Assembly (NCBI GenBank): GCA_026400815.1
Contig: JAPLOI010000007.1
Coordinates: forward strand, 1 to 46,430
Direction of reading: 5' to 3'
DNA length: 46,430 bases
From: Alphaproteobacteria bacterium
Lineage (GTDB): Bacteria > Pseudomonadota > Alphaproteobacteria > Acetobacterales > Acetobacteraceae
Below the pieces are notes generated by a model. It was given only the letters and a program-made list of their open reading frames with translations. It made no database searches and was not told the origin of the DNA. Below, one piece after another: positions 41,558 through 46,430 of the stretch. Both the position numbers and the translations under genes were made by a program. The stretch's first letter is position 1. Every line of letters begins with the position of its first letter.

Positions 41558-43333
41558 ATGTCGCAACCCAGCCCTGCCGAACGACTTGCCGCCTTTCGGG
41601 CCGAAATGGCCCGCCAGGGGTTGGATGGTTTCCTGGTGCCGCGGGCCGATGAGCACCTGGGCGAATACGTGCCGGCACGCGCCGACCGGCTGCGCTGGCT
41701 GACCGGGTTTTCCGGCAGCGCGGGCCTGGCGGTGGTGCTGGCGGACCGTGCGGCAGCCTTCACCGATGGGCGCTACGTGCTGCAATTGGCCGAACAGACT
41801 GATGCCGCGTTGTGGGAGCGGCGGCACATCACCGACGAGCCGCCGACGGACTGGCTGGCGCAGACCGCCAAGGCCGGCGCGCGCATCGGCTACGACCCGC
41901 TGCATTTCAGCGAGGAGGCGGTGCAGCGCTATGCCGAGAAGGGGCTGGCGCTGGTGGCCACGGAGAACAACCCGATCGACGCAGTTTGGGCCGATCAACC
42001 GGCCGCGCCAATGGCACCGGCATTGCCGCACCCGATTGAATTCGCCGGGCTTGAGTCCGCGAAGAAGCGCGAGCTGGTGGCCGCATCGCTGGCCGCCGAG
42101 CGCCAGGATGCGGCGGTGGTGACCGATCCCGCCTCCATCGCCTGGCTGCTGAACATCCGTGGCGACGACGTGCCGTTCACGCCGTTCGCGCTTGGCTTCC
42201 TGCTGGTGCATGCCGATGGCGGCTGCGAGTTGTTCATGGCGCCGCAGAAGGTGCCGGAGGAGACGCGGGCGTGGATCGGCAATGCGGTGTCGGTCCAGGA
42301 CCGGGCGGCGCTGCCGGGGGCGCTTGCGCGGTTGAAGGGCAAGCGGGTGCGGGTGGATGCCGGCGGTTCGCCCGCGTGGTTCGCCCAGACGTTGCGCGCG
42401 GCGGGGGCGGAGGTGGTGGCGGGAATGGACCCCTGCATCCTGCCCAAGGCGCGCAAGAACGAGGTGGAGCGGCAGGGCAGCCGCAATGCCCATCATCGCG
42501 ATGCCGTGGCCGTTTCGCGCTTCCTGCGCTGGATGGAAAGTGCGGCGGGGCGGGAGACCGAGATGTCGGCGGCGGCGCAGCTGATTGCGTTCCGTGAGCA
42601 GGTGTCGATGTTCCGTGGCGAGAGCTTTCCGGCCATTTCCGGCTCCGGGCCGAATGGCGCGATCATCCATTACCGGGTGAGCGAGGAGACCAACCGGGCG
42701 ATCCAGCCGGATGAGCTGTACCTGATCGACAGCGGGGCGCAGTATTCGGACGGGACGACGGACATTACGCGGACTGTCTGGACCGGGCCCGGGGAGCCGC
42801 CGGCGGAGATCAGGGCGCGGTGGACGCGGGTGCTGAAGGGGCACATTGCGTTGGCGACGCTGGTGTTCCCGCGTGGGGTGGCAGGGGCCCATGTGGATGC
42901 CTTCGCGCGGTCCGCGCTGTGGCAGGTGGGGCTCGATTACGACCATGGCACCGGGCACGGGGTGGGCAGCTATCTCTCGGTGCACGAGGGGCCGGTCAGC
43001 ATCTCCCGCGCTGCCAAGCCGATCCCGATCGAGGCGGGGATGATCCTGTCCAATGAGCCTGGTTTCTACCTGCCGGGGGGGTATGGGATCCGGCTGGAGA
43101 ATCTGATCCTGGCGGTGGAGGCGGATTTCCCGCAGGCGGCCAAGCCGTTCCTGCGCTTCGAGACGCTGACCTGGGCGCCGTTCGATCGGCGGTTGATCGA
43201 TACCGCGCTGCTGACCCGGGCGGAGGTGGACTGGATCAATTCGTACCACGCCCAGGTGGAGGCGATCGTGGGGCCGGGGCTGGTGGGCGAGGATCGGGCC
43301 TGGCTGGCGGCTGCTTGCGCTTCGTTGGGGTAG
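41558..43333 (+). CDS. pepP: Xaa-Pro aminopeptidase (aminopeptidase P, M24B)
   Basis: This 591-residue cytoplasmic metallopeptidase removes N-terminal residues preceding proline. It has the three-domain layout of the long (eukaryotic APP1-like) form: two creatinase N-like domains (about 1-310) and a pita-bread catalytic domain (315-530). Metal ligands are Asp391 (DSGAQYSDGTTD) and Asp402, the His of GTGHGVGSYLSVHEGP, and Glu residues of SNEPGFY and IRLEN. A C-terminal APP-specific extension with WAPFDRRLID is present. The ATG at 41558 has GAGG upstream. It ends convergent to the CoA-transferase gene. It is notable alongside the many Pro-rich proteins here, but pepP is a housekeeping gene. Confidence 0.95.
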   Translation: MSQPSPAERLAAFRAEMARQGLDGFLVPRADEHLGEYVPARADRLRWLTGFSGSAGLAVVLADRAAAFTDGRYVLQLAEQTDAALWERRHITDEPPTDWLAQTAKAGARIGYDPLHFSEEAVQRYAEKGLALVATENNPIDAVWADQPAAPMAPALPHPIEFAGLESAKKRELVAASLAAERQDAAVVTDPASIAWLLNIRGDDVPFTPFALGFLLVHADGGCELFMAPQKVPEETRAWIGNAVSVQDRAALPGALARLKGKRVRVDAGGSPAWFAQTLRAAGAEVVAGMDPCILPKARKNEVERQGSRNAHHRDAVAVSRFLRWMESAAGRETEMSAAAQLIAFREQVSMFRGESFPAISGSGPNGAIIHYRVSEETNRAIQPDELYLIDSGAQYSDGTTDITRTVWTGPGEPPAEIRARWTRVLKGHIALATLVFPRGVAGAHVDAFARSALWQVGLDYDHGTGHGVGSYLSVHEGPVSISRAAKPIPIEAGMILSNEPGFYLPGGYGIRLENLILAVEADFPQAAKPFLRFETLTWAPFDRRLIDTALLTRAEVDWINSYHAQVEAIVGPGLVGEDRAWLAAACASLG

Positions 43334-43347
43334 GCCAGAAAGGGGTT

Positions 43348-43394
43348 ACAGAGAGCACGGAGAAGCATCTGGCTTGTTTCTCTGTGCTCTCTGT
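43348..43394. terminator. Bidirectional terminator between pepP and the CoA-transferase gene
   Basis: A 17-bp stem (43348-43364 with 43378-43394; ACAGAGAGCACGGAGAA pairing with one G-U wobble) and a 13-base loop, lying exactly between the two convergent stop codons. The sequence resembles the ACAGAG-rich intergenic repeats seen in many genomes. Confidence 0.65.
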
Positions 43395-43405
43395 GGCTGC
43401 CTGAT

Positions 43406-44662
43406 CTACTTCTTGCGCGTTGTGTGCAGGATCCCTTCGGCTTTCAGCTTCTCGATCTCCTCGGCGGAGTAGCCGAACTGGGTCAGCACCTCTTCCCCGT
43501 GCTGGCCGAAGCTGGGGGGCTTGGCGCGGGTGCCGCCGGGGGTGCGGGACATCTTGATCGGCGTGCCGAGGCCGCGATAGCCGTCCAGCTCCGTGACCAT
43601 CTGGCGGGCTTCGGTGTGCGGGGCGACCATGGATTCGTCGACCGGCAGGACCGGCCCGGCGGGCAGGCCCATGTTGAGCAGTTCGAGGCAGAAGGAATGC
43701 CCGTCCTTGCCGGCCAGGGCGACCTGGAACAGCTCGATCATGGCGGCGCGGTTGGCGAGGCGATCCGCGTTCTTGATGAAGCGCGGGTCGGTGGCCATTT
43801 CGGGGCGGCCGAGGGCTTCGCACATCTTGCGGAACTGGCCGTCATTGCCGGAGGCGATGAAGATCTCGCAGGTGGCGGTTTTGTACTTCTCGTAGGGCGC
43901 CAGGTTGGGATGGGGGTTGCCCATCGGCATCGGACGCTTGCCGTTGAGGAAGTAGTTGGCGGCCTGCGGGTGGAGCAGGGCCATGCCGCAATCATGCAGC
44001 GTCATGTCCAGGTACTGGCCGCGGCCGGAGACGGTGCGTTCGTAGAGCGCCATGGAGATGGCGATCACGGAATAGAGGCCGGTGGCGAGGTCGACGATCG
44101 GGGTGCCCATGCGCATGGGGCCGGTGGTCGGGTCGCCGTTGATGGACATGAGGCCGGTCATGGCCTGGAGGATGGCATCGTAGCCCGGCAGGCCGCCGAG
44201 GGGGCCGTGGCCGCCGAAGCCGGAGACGCGGCAATGGATCAGGCGCGGGAACTTGGGTTCCAGGTCCTTTTCGTAGCCCAGGCCCCATTTCTCCATGCCG
44301 CCGGGCTTGAAGTTTTCCACCAGGATGTCGGCGGTCTCCAGCATCTTCAGGAGAATCGCTTTGCCGGCGGGCTTGGAGATGTCGAGCGCGATGGAGCGCT
44401 TGTTGCGGTTGACGCCGATGAAGTAGCTGGCGTCGTCGCTCCCGTCTGGATTGGAAATGAACGGGGGGCCCCAGTCGCGGACTTCGTCGCCCTGGGGCGG
44501 TTCGATCTTGATCACGTCCGCCCCGTGGTCGGAGAGGATCATGGTGCAGTAGGGGCCGCCGAGCACGCGGGTGAGGTCGATGACCCTAAGGCCGGCGAGC
44601 GCGCCCGGGGAGGCGGCGAGGCCTTTCCCTTTTGGCTGCACGGGGGTGGTGGCGTCGTTCAT
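43406..44662 (-). CDS. CaiB/BaiF family (class III) CoA-transferase
   Basis: This 418-residue class III CoA-transferase moves CoA between carboxylic acids, as in formyl-, carnitine- or succinyl-dependent reactions. Signatures are LRVIDLTRVLGGPYCTM near the N-terminus (25-41), GADVIKIEPPQGDEVRDWGPP (48-68), NRNKRSIALDI, LVENFKPG and the catalytic Asp162 in PGYDAILQAMTGLM. The ATG at 44662 begins homologous-looking sequence; the frame extends 31 codons upstream. No partner gene indicates the acyl substrate. A palindromic, AT-rich patch about 77 bp upstream is a candidate operator. Confidence 0.92.
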   Translation of the reverse strand: MNDATTPVQPKGKGLAASPGALAGLRVIDLTRVLGGPYCTMILSDHGADVIKIEPPQGDEVRDWGPPFISNPDGSDDASYFIGVNRNKRSIALDISKPAGKAILLKMLETADILVENFKPGGMEKWGLGYEKDLEPKFPRLIHCRVSGFGGHGPLGGLPGYDAILQAMTGLMSINGDPTTGPMRMGTPIVDLATGLYSVIAISMALYERTVSGRGQYLDMTLHDCGMALLHPQAANYFLNGKRPMPMGNPHPNLAPYEKYKTATCEIFIASGNDGQFRKMCEALGRPEMATDPRFIKNADRLANRAAMIELFQVALAGKDGHSFCLELLNMGLPAGPVLPVDESMVAPHTEARQMVTELDGYRGLGTPIKMSRTPGGTRAKPPSFGQHGEEVLTQFGYSAEEIEKLKAEGILHTTRKK

Positions 44663-44738
44663 GGAAAAGCCCTCGTCGCGAAGGGGGCGAGTGTAGCGCG
44701 CGGGGGGCTTGGGGGGAATTGCGGGTGAGGGATGTGTT

Positions 44739-44762
44739 TTACGGAATAATATCATATCGTAA
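44739..44762. promoter_or_regulatory. Inverted repeat TTACG-N14-CGTAA upstream of the CoA-transferase gene
   Basis: The AT-rich island around 44736-44767 contains TTACG and CGTAA in inverted orientation around GAATAATATCATAT. In this GC-rich context it is likely promoter or operator DNA for the CoA-transferase. No regulator gene is adjacent. Confidence 0.35.
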
Positions 44763-44855
44763 CATTTAGGGCGAGCGACAGGGGCCGCGGGGAGGGGATC
44801 AAAGAGCGGAGGATAGAGCAGGTGCTTCAGCGCTGTGAGGGGAGGCCGGTGTCTC

Positions 44856-45074
44856 TCAGCGGGTTGCCATGCACATCACAGACAACGCGGCGTACCCGAC
44901 GAAGGATGCCAGCGCGCTGGCGCTGTTCTGGTTGCCCGAGTTCGTCTGGGACGTTGCTGCCCCGTTACTCCCTCTGGGGCACGCCGAGCCAAAGCCCTGG
45001 CTCTCCGTTCGCGTTGCGCATCCGGACAGGAGAATGAGCGCGGCGAAAAGAAGAGGGCGTGCTTGAAGTTTCAT
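44856..45074 (-). CDS. Small predicted lipoprotein
   Basis: Starting at the ATG at 45074, the product is 72 residues: MKLQARPLLFAALILLSGC is a clear lipoprotein signal with the lipobox LLSGC, followed by a low-complexity Ser/Gly/Asn segment and a hydrophobic C-terminus (ASALASFVGYAALSVMC). No family is recognised. The same frame is open upstream to 45458, so this could also be the C-terminal part of a 200-residue protein; the clean signal sequence argues for a separate start. No ribosome site decides it. Confidence 0.5.
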   Translation of the reverse strand: MKLQARPLLFAALILLSGCATRTESQGFGSACPRGSNGAATSQTNSGNQNSASALASFVGYAALSVMCMATR

Positions 45075-45458
45075 GGGGTGTCCCAGTCGCGGCGTTCTGG
45101 AGCCTATTGCGTATGCGCAACTTGTGTCCAGGGGGGGCGCGCGGGCGGTGCGGGGGTGGGTGAGAGGCGTGGTACGGGCGTGCGGACGCATGCCGCGGTT
45201 GCGGCGGGGGCCGAAGAGGTAGAGCAGGTTGTGGGGGAAGAGGGGGGCGTACTCGTCCTCGGCGGAGTCCTCCTGCGGGGCGGCGGGGTGCCAAATGCGG
45301 GCGAGGCGTTCGAGGCGGCCGAGGAGGGAGGCCAGGAGGGTGAGCAGCATCGCATCCAGCGCGGCGGCGGGTGCCGGGCGCAATTCTCCCGGGCGCTGCT
45401 GGAGCGCGGCGCGCAGGCCGGCGAACCGGTCGGCCAGGGGGGAGGGATGGGATGTCAT
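45075..45458 (-). CDS. Hypothetical ORF, possible N-terminal part in frame with the small lipoprotein
   Basis: An open frame from the ATG at 45458 reads MTSHPSPLADRFAGLRAAL, then a hydrophobic helical stretch (LDAMLLTLLASLLGRLERLARIW), an acidic patch and PHNLLYLFGPRRNR. The last part before the lipoprotein start looks non-coding (PRTARAPPLDTSCAYA). It has no stop before the lipoprotein. I do not recognise it. It could be a small real protein whose stop has been lost, or a chance frame. A palindrome CTAACGTTTGTTAG lies 14 bp upstream. Confidence 0.25.
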
Positions 45459-45471
45459 GAGGGGAATATAT

Positions 45472-45485
45472 CTAACGTTTGTTAG
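45472..45485. promoter_or_regulatory. Palindrome CTAACGTTTGTTAG, TetR-like operator candidate
   Basis: An inverted repeat CTAAC-N4-GTTAG immediately upstream of the 45458 ORF. TetR-family operators often have this form. No TetR gene is in the window, so the assignment is inference. Confidence 0.3.
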
Positions 45486-45606
45486 GGAGGGAAGGGGTTT
45501 TTTTTACGTACGTACGCGGGGGGGCTTCGGCGGGTCCGGCTGCGCCGACCCGCCCTACCATTGGCGCGCCTATCTGGGCGCTGATGGAGGCTTTGAAGGA
45601 AGGGTG

Positions 45607-45733
45607 GGAAGACTCTTCTTTTTCTGAAGAAGACTTTTATTGTTCGCGCCGACGGGGGCAGGTCATCCTGATCGGGCACAAAGTCATAAAAGTTTTTTGG
45701 TTCTTTTTTTCAAAAAAGAACCGCTTGCTTATA
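45607..45733. repeat. Dispersed A-core-B hairpin repeat, copy 5 (A arm shortened)
   Basis: The left part reads GGAAGACTCTTCTTTTTCTGAAG and then lacks the long complementary A-run seen in other copies. The core (TTATTGTTCGCG to CATAAAAG) is not clearly self-complementary. The B arm (about 45699-45722) is intact with the GGTTCTTTTTT/AAAAAAGAACC stem and CTTGCTT end. It lies between accC and the 45458 ORF and appears partly decayed. Confidence 0.75.
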
Positions 45734-45843
45734 TCAACCCGCGCAATCAATGACCGGTGTTGCGGTGGAGGGGAAGAACTGGATTGCTTCGCTTCGCTCG
45801 CAATGACGGCGGAGTGATGGGTTGGTGGTTGTGGAGGTTGGGA

Positions 45844-46430
<587 letters not shown>

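Larger units (their letters stand above)
45459..45843. other. Gene-poor stretch rich in short repeats
   Basis: About 385 bases with no supported gene. It contains the palindrome at 45472-45485, a T-run followed by ACGTACGTACG (near 45507), a hairpin GGCGGGTC/GACCCGCC (about 45533-45558), repeat copy 5 (45607-45733), and a TGGATTGCTTCGCTTCGCTCGCAATGACG-type sequence (about 45779-45809). The last belongs to a class of interspersed palindromic repeats seen widely in Proteobacteria. Confidence 0.6.

Overview
The window is high-GC DNA. It looks like a chromosomal segment of an alphaproteobacterium, most likely Acetobacteraceae or a close Rhodospirillales relative. The signs are a C-terminal Hint domain of the kind common in that family, Tat-type (SRR / RRR) signals on several exported proteins, the mlaA-mlaC pair, and short AT-rich hairpin repeats that stand out between the GC-rich genes. 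The family assignment is an inference.

Layout. 1-123: 3' end of an IS630-type transposase. 136-2811: a signal-less family 5 solute-binding protein divergent from a cytochrome P450. 2768-5866: a 1032-residue protein with four Hcp-like domains and a C-terminal Hint domain. 5983-11140: a sugar-type ABC importer (two permeases, Tat-exported binding protein, no ATPase) with a GntR/FCD regulator and a divergent double-SIS aminosugar isomerase/deaminase; a perfect ATTCTATAGAAT palindrome lies between the two transcription units.

11290-31615 is the most interesting part: about 20 kb of minus-strand genes. In transcription order they are two paralogous exported proteins, an SrfA-like anchor with a periplasmic trypsin-like protease, a second SrfA-like anchor with a DUF2135-like domain, a membrane-anchored vWA protein, another anchored protein, SrfB (actin/Hsp70-fold ATPase), SrfC (P-loop GTPase-like), a Pro-rich membrane protein with a Sel1-like tail, a Tat-exported vWA protein, an ABC ATPase, an FtsX-like permease, an exported FGE-sulfatase-fold protein and two lipoproteins. 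The last block has the parts list of the TagQRST/PpkA periplasmic sensory pathway that controls some type VI secretion systems, but here there is no Ser/Thr kinase and no T6SS core. My reading, which is inference, is an envelope-spanning sensing and response device. Periplasmic sensors would connect through single-span anchors sharing a Cys-containing coiled-coil linker to two cytoplasmic NTPases.

31661-46430 is mostly ordinary: an alpha/beta hydrolase, mlaC and mlaA, metF, an SBF-family transporter, a UvrD/PcrA helicase, prmA, a serine hydrolase, a DUF1127 protein, aminopeptidase P, a class III CoA-transferase, a small lipoprotein ORF and the 3' end of accC.

Five copies of a dispersed two-hairpin repeat (A arm, variable core, B arm) sit at gene ends at 8436, 11141, 16038, 32604 and 45607. 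A different, 177-bp composite palindrome lies at 35304. No tRNA, rRNA or CRISPR array was recognised.
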